NCBI GenBank assembly: GCA_031002005.1
Contig: JARYHS010009186.1
Coordinates: 250,447,199-250,511,198 of the forward strand
Reading direction: 5' to 3'
Length of the DNA stretch: 64,000 nt
Source of the DNA: Vandiemenella viatica
Lineage: Eukaryota > Arthropoda > Insecta > Orthoptera > Morabidae
Shown piece after piece: positions 56,438-64,000 of the stretch. The notes below the pieces were generated by a model. It was not told the DNA's origin, made no database searches, and saw nothing but the letters and a program-made list of their open reading frames with translations. Position 1 is the first letter of the stretch. Every line of letters begins with the position of its first letter. The translations under genes were made by a program, and so were the position numbers.

Positions 56438-57095
56438 GCGGTGTTGTGGTTGAGTGGTTAAGGTGACTGACTGGAGAACGAAAGGTCACCGGTTCGAATC
56501 TCTCTCTCTGCGGAGATTTTCATAGGCCTGTAATCCGACCTTTACCTCTAGCACAACGTGCTGTGTAATGAGACATATGCCAGAAAGCTGCCGTGATTCG
56601 GATTCAATGTTAAGCTGTAGGTCTCCTGTACCTGATAACACTACCGGGTTAGGTTAAGGCGGCTAAAGGCGCATTCCCCCGATCCCTTGTAACGAAGGCG
56701 AGACGGGACGGGACGGGACGAATTCTCAACCACACGCCATGGTAACAGGGCCGCCTCTGCTAGCGGAGACGAGACGCAGCCACCCACTCTGAGTCGGTAA
56801 ACATCACAGGCGTGTGTAGCGGTGCGCTGTTGCCATCGGTTTGCAGCAGCGGTGCGCACCCTTTCTGTTGCTGTAAAGTGCTCTGTGTCAAACGACACTA
56901 GGCAACGTGGTGCGGATGTGGCGGCGTGGTAAGCTAGGACTAACCTGTTTCCCGCGGTCGTCCCTACACTTCGGCTAATGAGGTCCCGTCCCGTCTCGCC
57001 TTCGTTACAAGGGATCGTGGGAATGCGTCTTAAGATGGGGGCGAAATGCGCAGCCAATGGAAACCCTACTACCAGGTCATTACGACCACATGGAA
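56438..57095 (+). mobile_element. SINE family D, split by a TIR element
   Basis: Head GTTGTGGTTGAGTGGTTAAG (A box) and GGTCACCGGTTCGAATCTCT (B box) at 56440-56505, body TGATTCGGATTCAATGTTAA, CTGTAGGTCTCC, up to GGGTTAGGTTAA at about 56658. The SINE 3' end TGCGCAGCCAATGGAAACCC ... CCAGGTCATTACGACCA resumes at 57047-57091. The uninterrupted copy at 58432-58725 shows these parts are normally contiguous. Confidence 0.8.
56659..57036. mobile_element. MITE-like element with ~50-bp TIRs inside SINE D
   Basis: Left arm GCGCATTCCCCCGATCCCTT, GTAACGAAGGCGAGACGGGA (56670-56720) and right arm (complement) at 56983-57033 are nearly perfect inverted repeats. TTAA occurs at both outer edges (56655-56658 and 57030-57033), suggesting a piggyBac-type TTAA target, though the left TTAA lies ~12 bp outside the paired region. 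The interior is GC-rich without recognised coding sequence. The 138-codon frame 56641-57057 spans both arms and is a by-product. Confidence 0.75.
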
Positions 57096-57211
57096 TTATT
57101 ATTATTTAGTATATCTGTAGCTATAAGTATGACGTGTTGAGCGAATTATATTAATAGTTTTAAGTTTTCACTTCCATCCGCAGTCCCCAATGACTACCTT
57201 TTTTTGTGTGT

Positions 57212-58262
57212 GTGTCATCAGTCTCTCTTCTGGTTTTAAGCAATCGTCCCTTCCTATCTCTGCGGTAACCTCTACAACTCCACGTACTCCTTACAACCTA
57301 CATCTTCACTTACCTGCTTCATATATTCTAATATTCATCTTCCATTCTTTCCTTTGACTGTTTTAAAAATTCTAACAACATGCTTCCTCGCTCATTTCTT
57401 TCTCCTAGACCAAATCTTAATACAGTATTCCCCTCTTTTCCTTCTCCCACTATTCATTTCAATCACCCATGATTATTAGATTTTCCTACCCCTTCACATA
57501 CCGGATTAATTCTTCAATTCCATTGTAAATTTTCTCCGTTTCTTCATCATCTTCCTGTGATTTTGGCATATACAATGTGGTTGGAGCAGGCTCAGTGACT
57601 ACTCACATCAAAATAATCCTGTCACTAAACTGTTCATAATAACTCACCCGTTCTACTACTCTCTTATTCATTGCAAATCCTACACCAGTGACTCCATTGA
57701 CAGCTTGTATGCTGCAACAAAATCTTCTCGGGTGTCCCGCCGGATGGTGGTGTAAAAACACGACGTTTCGACAGCTGACTCTGACCAGAAATCCTTTTCG
57801 TCCTTCACTTTAATCTCGCTAATCCCGGCAACATTTAACTTCAGTCGTTCCATCTCCCTTTTTAAGATTTCTAACCTACCTGCCCAATTCAGACTTCTAA
57901 CATTCCACGATCCGACTCGTGGAATGTTTCTATCCATTCTGCGACTCCTCCCTGAGCAGTTCCCACTTGGAGATCCGATTGGGGGACTATGTTGCCAATG
58001 GAATATTTTACCCTGGAATAAGTTATTATTCTGTATGTAATTTGAAAGGATTACATGGCCTTGGGATACCCTTTGGGTCTTTAATGCAGTCGTTTCCCGT
58101 TGTCTTCTGCATACCCATGCCGTTGATCATTTCTGATTCATCCACCTTTAGGGGCCGTTTCCAAACCCCAAGGGCAAGAGGGTGCCCCGCACCATAATCC
58201 ATTCTTCCGCAAGCAGTGGGTGACTCCTTATACCGGGAATCTTTCAGTCGCCAGAGGCTCAT
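57212..58262 (-). pseudogene. RTE-like LINE with endonuclease, internally deleted
   Basis: On the minus strand, 58262-58026 gives the region upstream of the endonuclease (frame containing YGAGHPLALGVWKRPLKVDE and MQKTTGNDCIKDPKGIPRP). 57937-57680 gives the APE-type endonuclease start: VGSWNVRSLNWAGRLEILKR (the WNVRSL box with the metal-binding Asn) and LNVAGISEIKVKDEK (catalytic Glu in the ISE motif). The next frames continue with VGFAMNKRVVERV, SDRIILM and EPAPTTLYMPKSQEDDEETE, then an 'IMGDWNE' box, 'GEGKEGNTV' and 'RNERGSML' near 57385. There it joins the extreme C-terminus (YMKQVSEDVGCKEYVEL, about 57320-57260). The RT domain, roughly 2 kb, is missing. Several frameshifts are present. A GTGTGTGTCATCAGTCTCTC stretch marks the 3' end. 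Confidence 0.82.
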
Positions 58263-58344
58263 CCGTGCAAACAGGGTGCACCATGTGAAGGAGAGGTTGA
58301 CATTTGGTTGGAAAAGCCTAAAATAGTCTCTCCCAAACCCTTAC

Positions 58345-58431
58345 CGTCCTCAATTATCTACTTTATATGTTCTAATCTCTGTCTTACTCTACAGTCCTTA
58401 CCTTCAACAGTTTCCTCCAGCAACAAATTCA
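58345..58431 (-). pseudogene. RTE-like LINE, very short C-terminal scrap
   Basis: TCTACTTTATATGTTCTAAT and CTCTGTCTTACTCTACAGTC complement the RLEYMKQII / KNCRGRQ coding region of the RTE copies. Truncated at both sides and joined directly to SINE D. Confidence 0.7.
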
Positions 58432-58725
58432 AAGGCTCCTGAGGTCGTAATGACCTGGTGACAGTGTTTATAATGGCTGCGCATTCCACTCCTGTCGTAT
58501 CCTAACTCTGTAATCCCACCGGATATAGAGGACCTACAGTGTAACGTGGAATCCGAATCATGGAAGCACTCTGACATATTTGACATTGCATAGCAAGCTG
58601 TGCCAGAAGTGATGGTTGGGTTAAAGGCCATTGGAAATCCTCGCCCACACAGGGATTCGAACCGGGATCCTTTCTATCTCCAACAAGAGGCCTGAACCAG
58701 TGAACCACCAAACCGGTCTCTCCAC
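58432..58725 (-). mobile_element. SINE family D, full length
   Basis: The reverse complement reads AGACCGGTTTGGTGGTTCAC (A box region), GATCCCGGTTCGAATCCCTG (B box), GGCCTTTAACCCAACCATCA, ATGATTCGGATTCCACGTTA, CACTGTAGGTCC and ends CACCAGGTCATTACGACCTC. It is the reference copy for the family in this window. Confidence 0.85.
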
Positions 58726-58796
58726 CAACATATCAACCAACATCTTAAAATGTGACACACCTTGCTGTGTCTTCTTTTCACAAGACGTTTCCATGA

Positions 58797-59065
58797 TTTT
58801 TTTTTTTTTTAATTTTGTAACTGCTTTACGTCTCTTTTTAACATCGAGGTCTTTAGAGACGGGAAAGGATGGGGGGCAAGGATGGGGGCAAGGAATGGGA
58901 AGGAATTCGGCCATGGCCTTTTGAAGGAAGCATCCCGGCATTTGCCTGGAGTGATTTGGGGAAACCATGGAAAACCCAAATCTGGATGCCCGGACGGGGA
59001 TTTGAACCGCCGTCCTCCCGAATGCGAGGCGAGAACGCTAACCGTTACACCGCCCCGCTCGGTCT
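58797..59065 (-). mobile_element. SINE family A, full length, 9-bp TSD (subfamily 2)
   Basis: A-run (T at 58797-58811), TCGAGGTCTTTAGAGACGGG, a duplicated GGATGGGGGCAAGGA unit, body, GGATTTGAACC (B box, one change), CGTTACACCGCCCCGCTCGG. TTTCCATGA flanks it at 58788-58796 and 59066-59074. The ORFs 58809-59178 are read-through. Confidence 0.94.
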
Positions 59066-59189
59066 TTTCCATGAACTTTTTCCATGAACTTTTTTCTACT
59101 TTTTCATTAAAAAATCCTATACCAGTAACTTTACTCATTTCCAAAATATGTACATTTCATACATTATCTGGAGAATAGCAAGAACATGT

Positions 59190-59670
59190 CTAAATAAAAA
59201 ATATCAGAAAGAGGGACAATGGAGGATAGTGCCAAATGAGGTGGTGTACAGGGTAGTGGGGCCCATCACAGATACTATACGTCACATCATGAGGACACCA
59301 GAAACCAGATTAATAAAAAGAATAATAGGAAAACTTTGGAAGCTGAAGCAACAGGCAGGAGGGATTAAGGAATTTAGAGACGATATGCAAGAATTAGAAA
59401 TAACCCTGGATGATATACGAAGCAAAAGAGAAAAATTGAAAGATTAAAAAATAAGATTTAAACCAAAAATAGACAAACGACACACAATGAACTGGGTATT
59501 TGCAGATGAGGAAAGACAAAGAAGATCACAACGAATGTAAACAATATTGGGAAATTCTGAAAGAACGGTGCATGAACATGCCTGAGAAGATGACGAGAAA
59601 ATGACTAAAGTGGTCCAATTAGGCAGAAAAAGCCTAGTAATAATAATGCAGATATCGTGTAGCAAGTAGC
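59190..59670 (+). pseudogene. 5'-truncated LINE, C-terminal tail of the polyprotein
   Basis: The frame to 59447 reads WRIVPNEVVYRVVGPITDTI, RTPETRLIKRIIGKLWKLKQ, DDMQELEITLDDIRSKREKL. Downstream broken frames give KIRFKPKIDKRHTMNW, FADEERQRRSQRM and HEHA. This order (LVKRI, LGI/LEI, DIRSKREKL, RF.PK) is the end of a LINE polyprotein that I recall as common in insect genomes; clade uncertain. A TAATAATAATG tail follows at 59638-59649. RT and endonuclease are not present. Confidence 0.75.
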
Positions 59671-59930
59671 TATACATTGTTTAGATAACTACAGACTTAA
59701 ATAAAACGTAAGTTTGTGAGTGTATTGTGGGTTCACTGCAGGCAGTGTGGGTATGGTGTGTGGTGTGGGCTCCCTTATCGGCTGCCTGACCGCAAAGAGC
59801 GCTGACTAGGAACGCTAGAGGTGCGCTCCAAGGGCGCCAGAGGTCATCGAACCCACCACATCACCTCTCCGACTGAGAAACACCATACCACTGCCACTCA
59901 TCACCACGTGTTCTCACCCAAAAGGACTCG
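59671..59930. other. Short intergenic stretch with GC-rich patch (59745-59890)
   Basis: GC-rich without recognised coding or repeat content. Confidence 0.4.
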
Positions 59931-59933
59931 CAT

Positions 59934-60138
59934 TTTTTTTTTTTTTTTGGAACGGACTGAACACTAGGAACGGGAAGAAATTTGGTCATAGCCTTTTGAA
60001 GGACTCATCGTGCCATGTGCCTGGAGTGGTTTGGAGAAAACATGGAACATCCAAATTTGAATGACCGGATGGGGATTCGAACCCGCGTCCTCCCGAATGC
60101 TAAACCAGAAAGTTACTGCTCACCCACCATGCTCGGCC
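59934..60138 (-). mobile_element. SINE family A, 3' end shortened
   Basis: A T-run (59934-59948) is followed directly by GGAACGGACTGAACACTAGG, so the usual GGCTTTACGCC 3' segment is missing. The body and B box (GGATTCGAACCCGCGTCCTC), and the head CTCACCCACCATGCTCGG, are present. Confidence 0.88.
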
Positions 60139-60302
60139 CTCGGAAAACCATCTAAAATTGGCGATTCAAAGTTCGCCGCTTTCATGGTTTGTTGGTACCC
60201 GTGCTCGTATGATTAGGAAAATTCGTATCAGATTTAATTAGTGGTGAAGTGATAGGTGAATTTGCTTAATGAACACATTGTTGATAATAAACACATTGAA
60301 AT

Positions 60303-60491
60303 AAACACTTCGTGGGCTTTCTGCCTGATAATATCTTTATGAAACTCTTTATTTGACAACGTTTCGGCAACTACCACCGTTGCCTTCATCAGGTTAGCAG
60401 TCATATCGAGATACAAGAGTGAATTGCCTCATGTTGTCAAATAAAGAGTTTAGTAAAGATATTATCCAGCAGAAAACCCACGAAGTGTTTG
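60303..60491. repeat. Foldback element 3 (58-bp arms)
   Basis: Left arm 60303-60360 (AAACACTTCGTGGGCTTTCT, AATATCTTTATGAAACTCTT, TATTTGACAAC) pairs with right arm 60433-60491 with only a few mismatches. The loop begins GTTTCGGCAACTACCACCGT and contains TGCCTTCATCAGG. Confidence 0.9.
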
Positions 60492-60609
60492 TTTCATACA
60501 TACGCCGGGAAAAGCTTAGTTCTAAAAATAAACACAGTGTTAATGAGCTACTAGTGCCAATATGGTTAACATTACTTCTGTGAAAACGTTCAACTCTAAA
60601 GTTTGTTCC

Positions 60610-60965
60610 TTTTTCGCTGGCCTTACGCCTTGTAGACGTCGATGTCATTAGATTTTTTTTTATCTGCTTAACGTCTCTTAACAGCGAGGTCTTTAGAGAC
60701 GGGAAAGGATGGGGGGGCACGGAATGGGAAGGAATTCAACAATGGCCTATTGAAGGAAGCATCCCGGAATTTTCCTGGAGTGATTTGGGAAACCATGGAA
60801 AACCCCAATCTGGATGCCCGGACGGGGATTCGAACCACCGTCCTCCCGAATGCGAGGCAAGAACGCTAACCGTTACACCACCATCCTCGGTGATGTCATT
60901 AGAGGCGGAAAACGACTGGGGCCAAGGAACGGCAACAAATTCCGCTGTACCCTTTTGAACATTTT
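60610..60965 (-). mobile_element. Outer SINE family A (subfamily 1), split by a second SINE
   Basis: TCGCTGGCCTTACGCCTTGT, AGACGTCGATGTCATTAGA (60613-60652) is the 3' end. The sequence resumes after the inner SINE as GATGTCATTAGAGGCGGAAA, GGCCAAGGAACGGCAACAAA, CCTTTTGAAC, and ends near 60965. Head and B box are lost. Confidence 0.85.
60653..60891 (-). mobile_element. Inner SINE family A (subfamily 2), 12-bp TSD
   Basis: Complete copy: A-run, ATCTGCTTAACGTCTCTTAA, GAGACGGGAAAGGATGGGGG, body, GGATTCGAACCACCGTCC, CGTTACACCACCATCCTCGG. GATGTCATTAGA flanks it at 60641-60652 and 60892-60903; that duplicated sequence belongs to the outer SINE. Confidence 0.95.
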
Positions 60966-60974
60966 TTATCCTGT

Positions 60975-61195
60975 CTTCCATGGTTCATCGACGTCGTGGT
61001 CGTTACAGGAGGCAAGCGAGTGAGGGCTAGTTACGGATTTGGGTGATGGCCTTATGATGTAAACATCCCGGCTCTCACTTGCAATTATTTCGGGAAAGTA
61101 TGCAAAATCCAAAACTGGTTGGCTGGATGGGGATTCGAACCAGCGTCCTCCCTAACCGAGGCCAGAGATTTACCACTCACATAGTACTGTCGGTG
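60975..61195 (-). mobile_element. SINE family A, diverged copy (subfamily 1)
   Basis: TTCATCGACGTCGTGGTCGT, GATGGCCTTATGATGTAAAC, ATCCCGGCTCTCACTTGCAA, GGGATTCGAACCAGCGTCCT. Complete in order, with many substitutions. Confidence 0.8.
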
Positions 61196-61196
61196 G

Positions 61197-62225
61197 TCTT
61201 TTGAAGCAGAATCCAGTCATTTTCCTGCAATCATTTCGGGAAACTTTGTAAAACCTAGTAAATCTGTATGGGCAGATGGGGATTCAATATTTATTTTTAT
61301 TTAATTTTAAATTGCGATGGAGCGCATGCTCCGGTGGCAAATTCCCTACATAATCATTTTCTCTCTTTCCTTTTTGCCCTCTGCAAATTTAACTTTAAAT
61401 TCTTTCAACGTTTTTGGTAAATTATTCATCATTCCAATCCCAGACACACTTACCCAAAAAAAATAGAATTTTCCTACACCCTTGTGCCTGAAATCGAGTG
61501 CCAGCTTGTGGTCATGATCATCTTTACCCTCACATGCTTTACTTTTAATTCTTACACCAATATGTTTCCATGTCTGATCTCCAATATACGCCCAGTACAC
61601 TCCCATGACACTCCTTATCCTCCTCTTGTCTTGCAATGAATCCCATTACAGCTCTTTTATAATAACAGTTACTGATTCCATTCTGCGATAATTTCCAGAA
61701 ACAAATATAGCAGCCTTTTTTTGAACCCTCTCCATTTCCTGTATTTGATACACAAAATGAGGGTCCCATACAACACTACCATATTCAAGCAATGGTCTGA
61801 CCAAAGTTTTGAAACCCAATTCCTTTACTTCTCTCGTACATCCCCTTATCACTCTCTCCAACCAGTGCAGAATTTTGAAACCTTTTCCTACCACCTGTCC
61901 AATGTGTCCTGCCCAGTTAAGCTTGTTATCAAATGTATTGCCAAGATATTTACATTTTCAGTCTTCAGCAAGCAATTTTTCCCCCACTTTATAATCATAA
62001 TCAACCTTTAGTTTTTTTTGTGTATGTAATAAGTTGACTCTTCTTTGCATTTATCTTCATCCCATGTTTACCAACCCAACTAGATATCCTGTCCAGATCA
62101 CCCTGCAGCTGTTTACAGTCTTCTACCGGTTTGATCCTTTTATATAGCATTATATCATTCGAACCTGCGTCCTCTCAAATGCAACGGCTGGGCTCTAATC
62201 GCTGACCAAAGGGACTCGATTCTGT
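61197..62225 (-). mobile_element. SINE family A, split by a LINE
   Basis: Body TTTTGAAGCAGAATCCAGTC, CATTTCGGGAAACTTTGTAA, GGGCAGATGGGGATTC ends at about 61287 inside the B box. The head CATTCGAACCTGCGTCCTCT, CAAATGCAACGGCTGGGCTC, TAATCGCTGACCAAAGGGAC resumes at 62156-62215. The ATTC shared at the two edges may be a short target duplication. Confidence 0.75.
61290..62152 (-). pseudogene. LINE family L, 5'-truncated, inside a SINE
   Basis: Minus-strand pieces in order: 'KPVEDCKQLQGDLDRISSWV' and 'KHGMKINAKKSQL' (about 62130-62040), MVGKGFKILHWLERVIRGCT, EVKELGFKTLVRPLLEYGSV, VWDPHFVYQIQEMERVQKKA (61894-61646), then DKRRIRSVMGVYWAYIGDQT and HDHKLALDFRHKGVGKFYFF to a 'KTLKEFKVKFAEGKKER' end (61636-61346). 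This is the RT thumb and C-terminus, more complete than the 40085 and 43385 copies. It shares with 40085-41085 the 3' UTR block ATTGCGATGGAGCGCATGCT (61311-61330). Several frameshifts; no YxDD motif. Confidence 0.85.
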
Positions 62226-62765
62226 CCTCACGCCCGGTGGAGCAGGGAATATGAACATCTAACAGTAACTAATGTGTATCTGAAGCATCACGTATGTCGT
62301 CGAGTGCAAGTATACTAAACAGTCACTGATCTACGACAAGGTCTTGGAGGAGCGTTAACCCGCTGCTGCGATAACTCGTGCATGCGCGGGATTCACTGCT
62401 GAGGCAAGGGAAACCCAGGTGGAAGGTCACGGGCAGCTATCACCACTACACGTGTTGGAACCAGTCCCGCAAATGACCAGCTAACCCCCTCACCAACACG
62501 TAGATTGCAGATGAAAATTATCCGCAAAAATTTATACTTTCCCATTAGTTCTTCTCCCTGCACGCTCTGGAATCAAGAGTTTGTGTTCGACATTAGGTAC
62601 CGCGTCGTGACAAAACTGGATGGCAATGGAACAAAATGGGTAAAAAAGGGAAACTGAACAATTTAAAAGAAGGGAAGTACTCGTTGATAAGTTGTTGTTA
62701 TCCCTGCGGTTTTGATGTAAATCATTTGCAGAGGAGCTGAATGAAGACAACAACAAGCAATTTCA
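62226..62765. other. Intergenic stretch, no recognised gene
   Basis: Mixed composition; no repeat or coding motif recognised. Confidence 0.45.
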
Positions 62766-62767
62766 TA

Positions 62768-63043
62768 AAAAAACACACACACATACACGATCACGCACAC
62801 ACGCACGCACACACACACACAGACACACACACACACACTACCACACATACATACACCCACACACATACACCCACACACATACACACACACACACACACAC
62901 ACATACACACGCACACAGAAACACACACTCAGGCGCACGCACACAAACATTTATACAAACAACCACATACGCACACACAAACACACACGAACACGCACAC
63001 ACACAAACATTCATACACACAACCACATACGCACACACAAACG

Positions 63044-63092
<49 letters not shown>

Positions 63093-63152
63093 CTCACACT
63101 CACACGCATACACACACACACACACATACACGATCACGCACACACGCACGCA

Positions 63153-63195
<43 letters not shown>

Positions 63196-63298
63196 AGACG
63201 CAAGCACACAAACATTTATACAAACAACCACATACGCACACACAAACACACACACACACGAACACGCACACACACACACGAACACGCACACACACAAA
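62768..63298. repeat. Compound (CA)n microsatellite, ~530 bp, with duplicated blocks
   Basis: CA-rich DNA with interspersed variants and a (TA)n core at 63067-63092. Longer blocks recur: ACACGATCACGCACACACGC (62785, 63127) and ACATTTATACAAACAACCAC (62947, 63210), with a variant at 63006 (ACATTCATACACACAACCAC). The long Thr/His frame 62741-63421 (+) and the Cys/Val frames on the other strand are translations of the repeat. Confidence 0.97.
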
Positions 63299-63393
63299 AT
63301 GAGTCACGCATGTGGTGATATGAGCACAGTGTTTTCGAGTCCCAGGACGCAGCACAGCGTCAGCAAAAGCTTTCATTTACGTGTATATATATA

Positions 63394-63628
63394 TTTTGCT
63401 TATGGATTTTCGAGCCGTTAACGTATAAGTCATCAGAGGTCTGGGAGGACTGGAGACAAGGAACGTAAAGGAATTCTAACATATCTTTTGTAGAAACCAT
63501 CTAGCACTCCTCTGGGGTGACTTCGAAAAAACGTGGAAAACCGAAATCTGGATTGCCGTAGGGGAATTCGAATCCACGACCTCCCGAATGCGAGGCCACA
63601 GCGTTACCGCTTACAAACGAGGCTCGGT
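63394..63628 (-). mobile_element. SINE family A, diverged full-length copy (subfamily 1)
   Basis: GCTTATGGATTTTCGAGCCG, AAGTCATCAGAGGTCTGGGA, GGAAAACCGAAATCTGGATT, GAATTCGAATCCACGACCTC, AATGCGAGGCCACAGCGTTA, GAGGCTCGG. The 3' edge is an AT-repeat (TATATATATATTTT). Confidence 0.85.
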
Positions 63629-63629
63629 T

Positions 63630-64000
63630 ATACGATAAGCGAACGAAACACCTTATAGCAGGGAGCGGCATGAATTACCCATTAAAAGTTAAATTCAAAT
63701 TTGCGTTTAGCACTGATGGCTTTTAAACGGGTCGAGAAGCTTAAAAGAACAATAAAGACTTGTGATCTAAGTAAAGACTCGCGTTACAATCATTGTCAGC
63801 GTACCTTCTGTTAGTCATTAACATTCAAAAACACATTAGCCAATTCAGTCAACATTTACTAAAATCATCAAAATTACTACAATAACATAAATTAAAACTT
63901 AAACAAATACAAAATACCACAATTTAAACGAAAGTTTAATTCCACAGAGATTTTGAAATATTGTTTGCTTTTTTTTATTTTAAAAAAGAATAGTTATCTG
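63630..64000. other. AT-rich intergenic end of the window
   Basis: No gene or repeat was recognised to the right edge. Confidence 0.5.

Larger units (their letters stand above)
55010..57150 (+). mobile_element. Helitron-related composite region with internal duplications
   Basis: 55895-55980 (CACAGTTTTTATCCGATTTT, AACAATTAGAAAAATACTGT) is paralogous to 33366-33440 in the Helitron. In both places a tRNA-like SINE-D follows. 55018-55215 and 56343-56440 share TGAAAAC(A)TCT/TTATA, GCGTT.GG.GA.TTTTGGT and CTAATGTTA..GTATATCT. TATCTGTAGCTATAAGTATG-like sequence occurs at 55786-55806 and 57111-57131. The repeats suggest a larger element with tandem growth; no clean TC...CTRR boundaries were found. 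Confidence 0.4.

Noticed and set aside
56641..57057. 138-codon minus-strand ORF
   Set aside because: It spans both inverted arms of a TIR element and part of a SINE; it is a by-product of GC-rich palindromic DNA.
58809..59178. Overlapping ORFs on both strands
   Set aside because: Read-through of a SINE A copy.
62768..63298. Regularly spaced repeats considered as a CRISPR array
   Set aside because: No constant repeat-spacer pattern; microsatellite in a eukaryotic sequence.
62741..63421. 226-codon open frame, Thr/His-rich, and Cys/Val-rich frames on the other strand
   Set aside because: Direct translation of the CA/TG microsatellite; there is no independent coding signal.
1..64000. A previously undescribed multi-gene system
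   Set aside because: I found no cluster of intact genes; all protein-like signals of any length are transposon remnants. The uncharacterised material is repeat structure (repeat R, foldback cores, family T).

Overview
The window is non-coding, repeat-dense animal DNA, most likely from an insect with a large genome. The mobile elements seen are Tc1/mariner, hAT and Helitron DNA transposons, several LINE clades and tRNA-headed SINEs. The Tc1 element and the main SINE resemble repeats I recall from polyneopteran insects (crickets, locusts, stick insects, cockroaches); that attribution is memory-based and is not proved by the sequence. There is no bacterial gene organisation, no operon, no CRISPR array, no rRNA and no functional tRNA gene that I can support.

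No cellular gene could be identified with confidence. The best candidate is one possible first coding exon at 54668-54931 (+), open from an ATG to a splice-donor-like site. Everything else with coding similarity is a broken transposon gene: a mariner C-terminus (537-695), a complete Tc1 element with one stop and one frameshift in its transposase (8971-10193), a degenerate hAT (18053-19514), a Tc3-like remnant (about 36611-37400), and 5'-truncated LINEs at 1-520, 20584-21074, 23156-23930, 24738-25165, 29769-30619, 37985-38545, 40085-41085, 42255-42615, 43385-44160, 49258-49730, 57212-58262, 59190-59670 and 61290-62152.

Four SINE families are visible. Family A (about 23 copies or fragments) has a tRNA-like head with A and B boxes, a body found on the + strand as 'GCATCCCGGCATT', and two alternative 3' ends. 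Many copies carry clear target-site duplications (TSDs). Family B has the head 'GCCGGCCTGGGTAGCGTA'. Family C has one copy. Family D occurs alone and inside Helitron-type elements.

The most interesting layer is the order of insertions. A Helitron with an internal 555-bp duplication sits inside a hAT-type element (33101-35000). One SINE sits inside another with a 12-bp TSD (60610-60965). A SINE sits inside a LINE (40506-40750), a LINE splits a SINE (61290-62152), a LINE sits inside an unclassified repeat (20584-21074), and a terminal-inverted-repeat (TIR) element sits inside a SINE-D (about 56659-57036). An uncharacterised ~1-kb repeat, called R here, has a hairpin at one end and occurs four times, twice in tandem. 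Three foldback elements with unrelated arms share a core around AACGTTTCG. Several CpG-rich, apparently unique islands stand out from the AT-rich background and could be regulatory. I found no convincing new multi-gene biological system.
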